From assembly GCA_050789255.1 (NCBI GenBank), contig JBOZRQ010000060.1:62001-126000 (forward strand): a DNA stretch of 64,000 bases. Reading direction: 5' to 3'. Position 1 is the stretch's first letter. The number at the start of each line of letters is the position of its first letter. Source of the DNA: JBOZRQ01 sp050789255. Its GTDB lineage: Bacteria > Bacillota > Sulfobacillia > Symbiobacteriales > Symbiobacteriaceae. Position numbers and translations under genes: made by a program. Shown piece by piece: positions 1 to 7,990 of the stretch. The notes under the pieces were generated by a model that ran no database searches, was not told the origin of the DNA, and was given only the letters and a program-made list of their open reading frames with translations.

Positions 1-633
1 GCGGCGGTGCCCATGACCACGCTGCTGCGCTCCGAGCGGTTCGTGCGGGAGTGCGACATGCTGGCCCGGGCCATCGACACCGTGGGCTCGTACCAGCTGC
101 GGACCCGGGCCACCCTGGGCGGGAACATCTGCAACGCCTCGCCGGCGGCCGATACCGCCCCGCCCATGATCTGCATGGGCGCCGAGGTACAGATCGCCTC
201 GGGCGCCGGGCTGCGGACGGTGCCCCTGGAGGAGTTCTTCACCGGACCGGGCCGGACGGTGCTGGCGCCCGGCGAGCTGGTGACGGCCCTGCGGTTCCCG
301 GCCCGGGCACTGGGCGCCCCCGGGGTCTACCTGAAGCAGGGGCGCCGCCAGGCGATGGAGCTGGCGATTGTGGGGGTGGCCGCCCTCCGTCCCCGTGACG
401 GGGGTGGGACGGTGCGCCTGGCGATGGCCAGCGTGGCGCCGCGCCCGCTGCGGCTGCCCGCCGCCGAGGCGGCATGGGCTGCCGGTGGTGTGGAGGCGGC
501 AGTGGCGGCAGCGTCGGGCGAGGTCTCGCCCATCAGCGACGCCCGCTCCTCGGCAGCGTACCGGCGGCACCTGGTTGGCGTTCTGGTCCGGCGTGCGCTC
601 CAGACCCTTACCGCGCAGGAGGCGAGGCCATGA
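1..633 (+). CDS. Xanthine dehydrogenase family FAD-binding subunit (5' partial)
   Basis: FAD-binding (CoxM/XdhB-type) subunit of a molybdenum hydroxylase, which passes electrons from the Mo and Fe-S subunits to FAD. The frame is open to base 1, so the true start lies upstream and the N-terminal part of the FAD domain is missing. The motif TLGGNICNASPAADT is the family's FAD-contacting segment, and the remaining ~150 residues fit the FAD domain tail and the CODH C-terminal domain. The stop overlaps the next start (ATGA), so it is co-translated with the Fe-S subunit. The catalytic Mo subunit should lie upstream. The family is clear; the substrate (xanthine or another N-heterocycle) cannot be read from this part. 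Confidence 0.93.
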   Translation, partial: AAVPMTTLLRSERFVRECDMLARAIDTVGSYQLRTRATLGGNICNASPAADTAPPMICMGAEVQIASGAGLRTVPLEEFFTGPGRTVLAPGELVTALRFPARALGAPGVYLKQGRRQAMELAIVGVAALRPRDGGGTVRLAMASVAPRPLRLPAAEAAWAAGGVEAAVAAASGEVSPISDARSSAAYRRHLVGVLVRRALQTLTAQEARP

Positions 634-1118
634 AGCTCAGTTTCACGGTCAACGGCGAACCGGTTGCGCTGGCCCTGGATGGACTGAAAACCCTGCTGGA
701 TGTGCTTCGCTATGACCTTGGCCTCACGGGTACGAAGAAGGGCTGCGAGATCGGGGAGTGCGGCACCTGCACGGTGCTGCTGGACGGGGAGCCGGTGAAC
801 GCCTGCATGGTGCTGGCGCAGGAGATGGAGGGGCGGACCGTGGTCACGGTGGAGGGGCTGGCCTGTGACGGGCGGCTGCACCCGGTGCAGGAGGCGTTCG
901 GTCGCCACTCCGCTGCGCAGTGCGGCATTTGCACCCCCGGGATGGTGATGTCGGCCGTGGCCCTGCTCCAGCGGGAGCCCTGCCCGACGGCCGAGCAGGT
1001 CAAGGGCGCCCTGGCCGGCAACCTGTGCCGGTGCACCGGGTACGGTCCGATTATCGACGCCGTGGTGGATGCCGGGCGGAGAAAAGAGGGAGCACATGTT
1101 CGGCCAACTCGTGGTTAA
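630..1118 (+). CDS. Xanthine dehydrogenase family 2Fe-2S subunit
   Basis: Small iron-sulfur subunit (CoxS/XdhC type, 162 aa, usual length) carrying two [2Fe-2S] clusters. The N-terminal plant-ferredoxin cluster is bound by Cys39, Cys44, Cys47 and Cys59 (GCEIGECGTC then NAC). The C-terminal cluster is bound by Cys98, Cys101, Cys133 and Cys135 (CGICTPG and NLCRCTG). The start at 630 overlaps the FAD-subunit stop, and the 3' end overlaps the following permease gene by 23 bp, tying the hydroxylase to the transporter in one transcript. Electrons would flow Mo cofactor to Fe-S to FAD. Confidence 0.95.
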   Translation: MKLSFTVNGEPVALALDGLKTLLDVLRYDLGLTGTKKGCEIGECGTCTVLLDGEPVNACMVLAQEMEGRTVVTVEGLACDGRLHPVQEAFGRHSAAQCGICTPGMVMSAVALLQREPCPTAEQVKGALAGNLCRCTGYGPIIDAVVDAGRRKEGAHVRPTRG

Positions 1119-1974
1119 CGGACTCGTGGTCGGCAGCGGCTACGCGATGATTGCCATCGGGCACACGCTGATCTTCGGGCTCATGAAAATCGTCAACTTC
1201 GCGCACGGCGAGATGTACATGCTGGGCGCCTTCCTGAGCTACTACTTCGCCACGGAGTTTGGCGGGTTTGGCCTGGGCTACGCCGGGGCGATGCTGGCCG
1301 CCGTGCTGCTGACCATGCTGATTGGGTTCCTGCTGGATAAGGGCATCTTCTCTCGCATCCGCAACGAGGATGAGAGCGTGTCGACCCTGGTAACCATCGG
1401 CCTGTCGATCCTGTTCATGAACGGCGCCCGCCTGATCTGGGGGGCGGCGCCGAAGTCGATGCTGCCGGTGATCCCGGGGAGCCTGGCGCTCGGGGATGTG
1501 ACGATCTCCTACTCGCGGCTTTTGATCGTGCTGATCACGGTCGGGATCATCGTCGCCCTTCACTTCTTCATCCAGAAAACGACCACCGGCAAGGCGTTCC
1601 GGGCCACCTTCCAGCATCGGGAGGCGGCGCTGTTGGTCGGCATCGAGGTGGAGAAGATCTACACGCTGAACATGGCCCTGGGCTCGGCCCTGGCCGGCAT
1701 TGCCGGAGCGCTGCTCGGGATGATCTTCGTCCTGGAGCCGACGATCGGCATCAAGGCGATCGGCGTGGCCTGGGTGGTGGTCTGTACCGGCGGACCGGGC
1801 AGCGTGATGGGCGCCATCACCGTGGGGTACCTGCTGGGCCTGGCCGAATCGATGGGCGGTTCCTACATCTCATCGCAGTACAAAGATGCGATCGGGTTCG
1901 TGGTGCTGGCCCTGGTGCTGCTGTTGAAACCCCAGGGGCTGTTCGGTAAGAAGCTCTCGCGCATGGGCGGCTGA
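1096..1974 (+). CDS. Liv-type ABC transporter permease (LivH family)
   Basis: Membrane permease of a branched-chain amino-acid/amide-type ABC importer, 292 aa, with about eight hydrophobic segments and the conserved early motif NFAHGEMYMLG typical of LivH. I start at ATG 1096, which has an AGAGGG ribosome site, rather than at the in-frame codon 27 bases upstream. It lies in an operon with livM-, livG-, livF- and livK-like genes and directly follows molybdenum-hydroxylase genes. The cargo may therefore be a nucleobase or related N-heterocycle rather than leucine; that is inference from context only. Confidence 0.93.
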   Translation: MFGQLVVNGLVVGSGYAMIAIGHTLIFGLMKIVNFAHGEMYMLGAFLSYYFATEFGGFGLGYAGAMLAAVLLTMLIGFLLDKGIFSRIRNEDESVSTLVTIGLSILFMNGARLIWGAAPKSMLPVIPGSLALGDVTISYSRLLIVLITVGIIVALHFFIQKTTTGKAFRATFQHREAALLVGIEVEKIYTLNMALGSALAGIAGALLGMIFVLEPTIGIKAIGVAWVVVCTGGPGSVMGAITVGYLLGLAESMGGSYISSQYKDAIGFVVLALVLLLKPQGLFGKKLSRMGG

Positions 1975-2018
1975 TCCCGGTCCGCAAGACGAGGCGGGTA
2001 AGGAGACGTAAATCCCAC

Positions 2019-2996
2019 ATGGCGAACACCTTTGACAGACTCAAACTGCCGGCGATCCTGCTCTTTCTGCTGGTGGTGCCGTTCCTGGTAACCAGCCGGT
2101 ATAACATGCACCTGATCGTTATGGCCGGCATTTACGCCATCATGGCGATCGGCCTGGATATCATCATGGGCTATACGGGGCAGCTCTCCCTGGCCCAGGC
2201 CTCCTTTTACGGCATCGGTGCTTATACGTCGACCCTGCTGGCGCTGCGCCTGGGGCTATCCTTCTGGGTGGGGCTGGTGGCGGCGGTGCTGGTCACCCTG
2301 CTCACCAGTCTTGTCGTGGGCTACATCAGCCTGCGGGCGCGGGGCACGGCGTTTGTGATCATGAGCTTCTCATTTCAGGGGATCGTGCACCTGGTCGCCC
2401 TGAACTTCGTGGCGCTGACCAACGGCCAGATGGGCCTGGCGCGCATCCCGTCGCCTTCGATCGCCGGGTTCAGCTTCGGATCGCAGAAAGCGTTCTACTA
2501 CCTGGTGCTCGCCTTCGTGGCGCTGACCTACTACATCGCTGTGAGGCTGACCAGCTCGCGCATTGGGCGGGCCTGGGTCAGTATTCGCGAAAACGAGCTC
2601 CTGGCGGAATCGCTGGGGGTGGACCCGTTCCGCTACTCCCTGTTCGCCTTCATGATCGGCTCCTCCATGGCCGGGCTGTCGGGGAGCCTTTACGCCCACT
2701 ACGCCTCTTTCATCAGCCCCGAGACCCTCTCGTTCGGTGTCATCATCACCCTGTTGGTGATGACCGTGCTGGGCGGCAAGGGGACGATCGTGGGCCCAGT
2801 GATCGGCGCGGTGATCTTTACCGTGATCCCCGAGTATCTCCGCATTGCCGACGACCTGCGCCTGCCGATCTTCGGCGTACTGCTGATCGTGCTGGCGCTG
2901 TTTATGCCCAAGGGGCTGGTGCCCTTCGTTCAGGGATGGCTCCGGAACCGCAGCCGTGCAAAGGGGGTGGCCGTCGGTGAACATCTTGGAGGTTAA
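2019..2996 (+). CDS. Liv-type ABC transporter permease (LivM family)
   Basis: Second permease of the importer, 325 aa with multiple membrane segments. The stretch DIIMGYTGQLSLAQASFYGIG (about residues 47-67) is the LivM hallmark region, and the EAA-like loop lies near LLAESLGVDP. It follows the LivH gene by 44 bp and overlaps the ATPase gene by 20 bp. It would pair with the LivH-type subunit to form the transmembrane channel driven by the two ATPases downstream. Confidence 0.93.
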   Translation: MANTFDRLKLPAILLFLLVVPFLVTSRYNMHLIVMAGIYAIMAIGLDIIMGYTGQLSLAQASFYGIGAYTSTLLALRLGLSFWVGLVAAVLVTLLTSLVVGYISLRARGTAFVIMSFSFQGIVHLVALNFVALTNGQMGLARIPSPSIAGFSFGSQKAFYYLVLAFVALTYYIAVRLTSSRIGRAWVSIRENELLAESLGVDPFRYSLFAFMIGSSMAGLSGSLYAHYASFISPETLSFGVIITLLVMTVLGGKGTIVGPVIGAVIFTVIPEYLRIADDLRLPIFGVLLIVLALFMPKGLVPFVQGWLRNRSRAKGVAVGEHLGG

Positions 2997-3756
2997 GCAC
3001 CTGACCAAGCAGTTCGGCGGCTTGACCGCCGTGAACGATGTGAGCTTCGCCGTGGCCGAGAAGGAGATCGTCAGCCTGATTGGCCCCAACGGCGCCGGCA
3101 AGACCACGACCTTCTCCATGCTGACCGGGATTCAGACGCCCACCTCCGGCCAGGTGCTCTTTGCCGGCGAGGATGTGACCCGCCAGCCGCTGCACCGGAT
3201 CGCCAAAAAAGGGATGGTCACCACCTTCCAGAAGACCAAGACCTTCCCGAACCTCACCGTGCTGGAGGCGGTAATGATCGGCGCCCACACCCGGACCACC
3301 ACCGGGATCCTGGACATTCTGCTGAACAGCCGGAAGAACCGGGAGGAGAACCAGCGGATTCGGGACCGGGCGCGGGAGATCCTGGGCTACTTTGGGCTGG
3401 AGCACCGGCAGCATGATCTGTGCAAGAACCTGGCCGCCGGTGAGAAGCACATTCTCGAAGTGGCCATGGCGATGGCGCTGAACCCGCGGCTCTTGCTGTT
3501 GGACGAGCCGGTGGCCGGCCTCAACCCCCAGGAGTCGATGCGCATGATGGAGCTGATCCACGGCCTGCGCGACCAGGGGACGACGGTTTTGCTGATCGAG
3601 CATGATATGCGCCTGGTGATGCAGATTTCGGACCGCATTGTGGTCCTGAACTTTGGCCAGAAGATTGCCGAGGGCACCCCGAAGGAGATCTCCGCCAACG
3701 AGCAGGTCATCACCGCGTACCTGGGAGGGGAGGATGCGGAAGATGCTGCAAATTAA
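2977..3756 (+). CDS. Liv-type ABC transporter ATPase (LivG family)
   Basis: ATP-binding subunit, 259 aa. Walker A GPNGAGKTT is at residues 36-44. The region that normally carries LSGG reads NLAAGEKH, a variation often seen in LivG proteins, and Walker B is LLLLDEPVAGL. I chose GTG 2977, which has a GGGGG-type ribosome site and gives the usual N-terminus (MNILEVKHL); the frame is open a little further upstream. It overlaps the LivM gene and is followed with overlap by the second ATPase. Confidence 0.93.
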   Translation: MNILEVKHLTKQFGGLTAVNDVSFAVAEKEIVSLIGPNGAGKTTTFSMLTGIQTPTSGQVLFAGEDVTRQPLHRIAKKGMVTTFQKTKTFPNLTVLEAVMIGAHTRTTTGILDILLNSRKNREENQRIRDRAREILGYFGLEHRQHDLCKNLAAGEKHILEVAMAMALNPRLLLLDEPVAGLNPQESMRMMELIHGLRDQGTTVLLIEHDMRLVMQISDRIVVLNFGQKIAEGTPKEISANEQVITAYLGGEDAEDAAN

Positions 3757-4450
3757 GGGGATCGACGTCTTTTACGGCACGTCGCAGGCGCTCTTTGACC
3801 TCTCTTTGGAGGTCAAAGCGGGGGAGATTGTGACGATCATTGGCTCCAACGGGGCGGGCAAGACCACCACCCTGAAGACGATCTCGGGCATCTTGAAGCC
3901 GGCCAAGGGGAGCATTACCCTCAAGGATCAGCCCTTACATACCCAATCGCCAGCCAGCATTGTGAAGCTGGGCGTGGCCCACTGCCCGGAGGGCCGGAAG
4001 CTGTGGCCGGAGATGACGGTGAAAGAGAACCTGGAGATGGGGGCGATCACCCGCCAAGACAAGGATGAGGTCCACAAGGACATGGAGTGGCTGTTTCAGA
4101 TCTTCTCCATCCTGTCGCAGCGGCAGAACCAGATCGCTTCGAGCCTGAGCGGCGGCGAGCAGCAGGCGCTGGCCATCGCCCGGGCGCTGATCTCCCGGCC
4201 GCAGATCTTGTTGTTTGATGAGCCCTCGCTGGGCCTGTCGCCAATTTTGGTGAAGGGGATTTTGAAGACGGTGGGGGAGCTGCGCGACAACCGGGGCCTT
4301 ACGGTGCTCCTGGTCGAGCAGAACGCCTACGCCGCTCTGAAGATCGCAGACCGGGGCTATGTCCTGGAGAAGGGGAAGGTGATTCTGGAGGGAAATGCCG
4401 GGAACCTGATCGACGACGGCTACGTGCGTAAGGCTTATCTGGGGATGTAG
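3734..4450 (+). CDS. Liv-type ABC transporter ATPase (LivF family)
   Basis: Second ATP-binding subunit, 238 aa. Walker A GSNGAGKTT starts at residue 37, the signature is SLSGGEQQ, Walker B is ILLFDEPSLGL, and the H-loop region is LVEQN. The start at ATG 3734 follows GGAGGGGAGG and overlaps the end of the LivG gene by 23 bp. LivF and LivG act as a heterodimer that powers the two permeases. Confidence 0.93.
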   Translation: MRKMLQIKGIDVFYGTSQALFDLSLEVKAGEIVTIIGSNGAGKTTTLKTISGILKPAKGSITLKDQPLHTQSPASIVKLGVAHCPEGRKLWPEMTVKENLEMGAITRQDKDEVHKDMEWLFQIFSILSQRQNQIASSLSGGEQQALAIARALISRPQILLFDEPSLGLSPILVKGILKTVGELRDNRGLTVLLVEQNAYAALKIADRGYVLEKGKVILEGNAGNLIDDGYVRKAYLGM

Positions 4451-4477
4451 GGTCAAAACGAAGGGGGAGCGTAAGAG

Positions 4478-5662
4478 ATGACGTTTTCCAGGCCTGGCAA
4501 GTTGGCGGTAGCAGCGGTGGCGAGCCTGATGGTTCTGATGACCGTGGCCGGTTGTGGTGCGGGGGGCAGCACAGGCGGCGGCGGTGGCAAGTCCGGCGAT
4601 CCGATCAAGATCGGTCTGGTTCAGCCCCTGTCCGGCAGCTCGGCTTATGACGGCAAGAACGTGACCAACGGTTTCCTGCTGGCGGCGGAGGAGATCAACA
4701 AGAACGGCGGCCTGCTGGGGCGTGAGGTGAAGGTGCTGGTTGAGGACAGCGCCACCGATCCGGCCACCGGCGTGGCTGCAGCCGTGAAGCTGATCACCAA
4801 GGAAAACGTCGTCGCTCTGGGCGGGGCGTTCAACAGCTCTGTGACCGGCGCGGTGGCGGCGGAGGCGGAGAAGAACCACGTTCCGATGATCACCGGCGTC
4901 TCCACTTCGCCGACGCTGACGGAGCAGGGCTACAAGTACTTCTTCCGGATGAACGGCACCTCGGTGCTGTTTGCCAACGCCTTCGCCAAGAAGATCGTAA
5001 ACGACCTGAACGCCAAGCGCGTCGCTTTCATTTATGAGAACGGCGACTGGGGCCGCAACTCGGTGAAGGCCTTCGCCGATGCCGTGACCGCCCTGGGCGG
5101 CACTGCGCTCTCGCAGGTCGTGATCAACCCCGGCGAGACGGACCTGACCTCGCATCTGACCAAGATCAAGAACGAGAACCCGGATGCCATCTACGCCGTG
5201 GCCAATACGGCCAACGCCATCCTGATTACCAACACCGCGGCGGAGCTGAAGATCACCCCGAAGGTGAAGCTGTTCGGTGAGGGCGCCTGGACGGCCGAGA
5301 ACTATATGAAGGGCACCGGCAAGAACGCCGAGGGCATCTATGCGGTCGTGGAGTACATGGACCAGATCGACAACGCTCTGAATAAGAAGTTCGTCGATGC
5401 CTACAAGGCCAAGTACAACGCCCTGCCCGACAAGTACGGCGCTGCCGGCTACCGGATGATGCAGAACTTTGCGCTGGCGATTACCAAGGCCGGCGGCACG
5501 GATGCCGACAAGATCCGGGATGCGCTGCGGGCCAACTCCCTGGACACATTTGTCGGCACGTACAAGTATGACGAGAAGGGCCAGGCGCACGGCTTCAACA
5601 TGTATCTGGCCAAGATCGAGAACGGGAAGCCGGTGATTGCGCTGAGCGCACCGGTACAGTAG
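4478..5662 (+). CDS. Liv-type ABC transporter substrate-binding lipoprotein
   Basis: Extracellular binding protein of the importer, 394 aa. It has an N-terminal lipoprotein signal with lipobox VAGC (Cys26) and a Gly/Ser-rich tether, then a Peripla_BP_6-type fold beginning IKIGLVQPLSGSSAYDG. It would hand ligand to the preceding permease pair. ATG 4478 has a GGGGGAGCG site. The position after the ATPases and before an oxidoreductase suggests one operon. The ligand is unknown; the neighbouring hydroxylase makes a purine-like or aromatic N-compound plausible. Confidence 0.93.
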   Translation: MTFSRPGKLAVAAVASLMVLMTVAGCGAGGSTGGGGGKSGDPIKIGLVQPLSGSSAYDGKNVTNGFLLAAEEINKNGGLLGREVKVLVEDSATDPATGVAAAVKLITKENVVALGGAFNSSVTGAVAAEAEKNHVPMITGVSTSPTLTEQGYKYFFRMNGTSVLFANAFAKKIVNDLNAKRVAFIYENGDWGRNSVKAFADAVTALGGTALSQVVINPGETDLTSHLTKIKNENPDAIYAVANTANAILITNTAAELKITPKVKLFGEGAWTAENYMKGTGKNAEGIYAVVEYMDQIDNALNKKFVDAYKAKYNALPDKYGAAGYRMMQNFALAITKAGGTDADKIRDALRANSLDTFVGTYKYDEKGQAHGFNMYLAKIENGKPVIALSAPVQ

Positions 5663-5672
5663 CGGGGTCGTC

Positions 5673-6797
5673 ATGAAGATCGTCGTGCTGGGCGCCGTGG
5701 GCCGGATGGCCGTAGAGTGCACCCGGGATCTGCTGCGCACCGGCCGCTTTGACGAGATCGTGCTGGCGGATGCCAACCTGGGGCTACTTCAGCAGGTCGC
5801 GGATGAGTTCCGGGACCCCCGGGTGTCGCTGGAGCGGATCGATGCCGCGAATGTGGCTGACCTGGAGCGGGTGATGGCGGGCTGTGATCTGTTTGTGAAC
5901 GGCATGCCGTCGGACTTCTCGGCGAAGGTCACCGAGGCGGCGATCCGGCTTCGGATCAGCGGGACGGACATTACCGGGCTGGCGGACATGTTCGAGTACC
6001 ACGAGCGGGCCGCGGCGGCGGGGATCCTGATCGTGGCCGGGCTGGGCTGCACCCCGGGGATTACCAACGTTCTGGCCCGGCACGGGGCGGATCAGCTGGA
6101 GGCCGTGGACGAGGTGGTCGTGAACTTTGCCGCCTGGCGCCCGATTGCGATGTCGCCCGGGCTGGTGGACTTTACGATCTGGGCGCTGCGGCCGGATACC
6201 CCGGAGCGCTGCTACTTCGAGGATGGCCGGTTTGTGCCCGCGGCGCCCTTCTCCGGGCGGCGCGAGGTGCGGTTTGCTGAGCCGATCGGCGAGCAGGTGG
6301 TCTACTGCCTGCCGCACCAGGAGACGGTCACGATCCCCAGGTACATTCCGTGCCGCAAGGTGGTTACGCTGGGCACCTATCCGCCGGAGGACATGGAGCT
6401 GTTCCGGTACCTCTGGAAGTACGGCTTTCTGGATGACCGGCCGGTGGCGGGGGGGCTCAGCCCGCTGGAGTTTGTGCGGGCGCACTTGAAGCAGGCCCCG
6501 CAGGCCCGGGAGCTTGCGCTCTGGCACTACGCCCTGGTGGTGGAGGTGTCCGGGACGGCTGAGGGCCGGCAGGTCACGCACCGGATGAGCGCCTCGCACC
6601 CGTCGATGGCGACCTGGGGCGGACCCAGCGTGTATGCCAAGTTTACTGGGATTCCGCTCTCGTTGGGGTCCCAGATGCTCGCCGAGGGCAAGGTTACCGG
6701 GCGGGGCGTGCTGGCGCCCGAGGCCTGTGTGCCGCCCGGGGAGTTCTTGAAGCGGTTGCGGGAGCGGGGTCTGGTATTTGAGTTTGAGGTGCGGTGA
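5673..6797 (+). CDS. Saccharopine dehydrogenase-like NAD(P)-dependent oxidoreductase
   Basis: 374 aa. An N-terminal Rossmann domain starts MKIVVLGAVGRMAVE, with VLGAVG as the dinucleotide-binding turn, followed by ADANLGLLQQV, as in saccharopine dehydrogenase/LYS9-like families. The middle has GLGCTPGITNVLA, a conserved family segment. True lysine metabolism is not indicated by context: the gene ends the hydroxylase-plus-transporter operon, 10 bp after the binding-protein stop, so it probably acts on the imported compound or its product. A terminator follows directly. Confidence 0.85.
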   Translation: MKIVVLGAVGRMAVECTRDLLRTGRFDEIVLADANLGLLQQVADEFRDPRVSLERIDAANVADLERVMAGCDLFVNGMPSDFSAKVTEAAIRLRISGTDITGLADMFEYHERAAAAGILIVAGLGCTPGITNVLARHGADQLEAVDEVVVNFAAWRPIAMSPGLVDFTIWALRPDTPERCYFEDGRFVPAAPFSGRREVRFAEPIGEQVVYCLPHQETVTIPRYIPCRKVVTLGTYPPEDMELFRYLWKYGFLDDRPVAGGLSPLEFVRAHLKQAPQARELALWHYALVVEVSGTAEGRQVTHRMSASHPSMATWGGPSVYAKFTGIPLSLGSQMLAEGKVTGRGVLAPEACVPPGEFLKRLRERGLVFEFEVR

Positions 6798-6804
6798 GTC
6801 TGGA

Positions 6805-6838
6805 CCCGGCTGGCCCGTAGGGGCTGGCCGGGTCTTTC
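6805..6838 (+). terminator. Intrinsic terminator after the hydroxylase/transporter operon
   Basis: A 12-bp stem (6805-6816 with 6821-6832, two G-T wobbles, GTAG loop) is followed by TCTTTCT, just after the oxidoreductase stop. It marks the end of the 1-6.8 kb operon. Confidence 0.8.
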
Positions 6839-6840
6839 TA

Positions 6841-7132
6841 GATCTGACGGTAGCGCTTTCCATGCGCGCCGGCGCAGATGCGGTGCCACACGGAGCTAAT
6901 CTTGATTTCTGGTCCGACGGTGTACGCACGTGTGCGCACGTGTACGCTTCCATTTTGAGCGTGTTCCGACCGTTTCGCGGTCGTTGCGGCACCGTCGGTC
7001 TGTACTTCTTAGCTCTTGGACATCCTTTATCGGTCCTTCACGACCGCGATCACGGACCGTACGCCTGCCACCGGGCCCCTTACGTTGCCCCTGCAAGCCG
7101 TATTTCGCCGGCTGCGGGGGCTTTTTTGGCCC
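6841..7132 (+). ncRNA. Candidate structured RNA ending in an intrinsic terminator
   Basis: This gene-free stretch holds nested inverted repeats: CCGACGGTG (6914-6922) with CACCGTCGG (6990-6998), enclosing a CACGTG-rich segment and the hairpin CGACCG-TTTCG-CGGTCG (6967-6983). Next come CGGTCC/GGACCG (7031-7059) and a long GC hairpin (about 7088-7120) ending in TTTTTT, on the plus strand. I see no convincing reading frame. It could be a small RNA or a terminating leader (riboswitch/attenuator) of the gene at 7360. I recognise no known class. From 7133 to 7359 the sequence is AT-richer and I see only possible promoter-like hexamers and the ribosome site. Confidence 0.45.
6920..6948. repeat. Three helically phased 10-bp repeats GTGTRCGCAC
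   Basis: GTGTACGCAC, GTGTGCGCAC and GTGTACGCTT follow each other without spacer at 6920-6949. They also make an imperfect palindrome around CACGTG. This could be a protein-binding array or a stem of the RNA candidate. Confidence 0.5.
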
Positions 7133-7359
7133 CTCCGTGGGCTCCGCCGAAGCCATCATCACCCTTTCTTGTGCTTTATTTGTATTTATTTCCCTTTACG
7201 ACGATCTGCAGGTTCGTGGTCGACCCTTCCGAGCTGCCTCTCCAGGGCCTGCGATCCTCGTTATCGTATCTTTACAGAAAAGACTTCGGACTATATCGAA
7301 CAATGCGTGATCTTTCTCGTATATAAGGGTGACATCGGTCCAGAAAGGAGGTGAATGAG

Positions 7360-7920
7360 ATGGCTGATATCGTCTGGGATACGGAATCGAAGGAGGAGCT
7401 GAACGGCAAGGAAGGGCACATTCGCGACAACAGCATGTACCTCGGCGCCGGTCTGACCTCTGCGATGGAGCGCACCTGGGGCGGCATCCTGGCCTACGTC
7501 AAGACGTCCACCGACGTCATGACCGGCGAGGTGACGGTGGCCAAGGCTACCGAGGGCGAGGAGGGCGCCGTCGCGGTGCGCCGGTACGGGACGCAGAACG
7601 CCGGTATGTTTAACTTCTGGCGGCCGCTGCGCAAGCTCAGCCTGAAGGTCCCCGAGGATCGGCAGTTCAACGTGGCTCCGTTCACGAAGGATCTCACGAA
7701 CGTCGGCACGGTCTTTGTCTTCCCGATGAACAAGCGCGTCAGCGTGCCCCGCAACCTCAAGGAGGAGCAGGAGGGCGAGGAGCAGCAGCAGGCGCCGGCC
7801 AAGAAGGGCAAGGCCACGGCAGCTGCGGCCAAGGAGTCCGCTGCTCCCGCTCAGTCCGCTCCGGCCGCCGAGGCAGCTGCGGCCAAGCAGCCCGAGAAGC
7901 CCGAGACCCCGGAGGTATAG
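7360..7920 (+). CDS. Hypothetical protein with Ala-rich tail
   Basis: 186 aa, family not recognised. Residues 1-130 look like a compact beta-rich domain without signal peptide or membrane segment. From about residue 135 there is a charged, Ala/Pro/Lys/Glu-rich low-complexity tail, likely disordered. I chose ATG 7360 because AGGAGGTGA lies just upstream; the GTG at 7351 is inside that ribosome site. It stands alone between the RNA candidate and a bidirectional terminator. The strong ribosome site suggests an abundant protein. No function can be assigned. Confidence 0.75.
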   Translation: MADIVWDTESKEELNGKEGHIRDNSMYLGAGLTSAMERTWGGILAYVKTSTDVMTGEVTVAKATEGEEGAVAVRRYGTQNAGMFNFWRPLRKLSLKVPEDRQFNVAPFTKDLTNVGTVFVFPMNKRVSVPRNLKEEQEGEEQQQAPAKKGKATAAAAKESAAPAQSAPAAEAAAAKQPEKPETPEV

Positions 7921-7941
7921 CTTCCAAACCATAGCGTGCTA

Positions 7942-7990
7942 AGAGGCGCCCCCACCGAGCTCAGCTCGGCGGAGAGGCGCCTCTTCCTTT
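7942..7990. terminator. Bidirectional terminator between convergent genes
   Basis: GAGGCGCC (7943-7950) pairs with GGCGCCTC (7976-7983), with an inner hairpin CCGAGC-TCA-GCTCGG. T-rich sequence follows on the plus side. It separates the orphan gene from the convergent GH130 gene. Confidence 0.8.

Noticed and set aside
6778..7326. Open frames of 112-182 codons in the 6.8-7.3 kb interval.
   Set aside because: They span a clear terminator at 6805-6838 and the palindromic RNA candidate, lack ribosome sites and have low-complexity, Arg/Ser/Pro-rich products.
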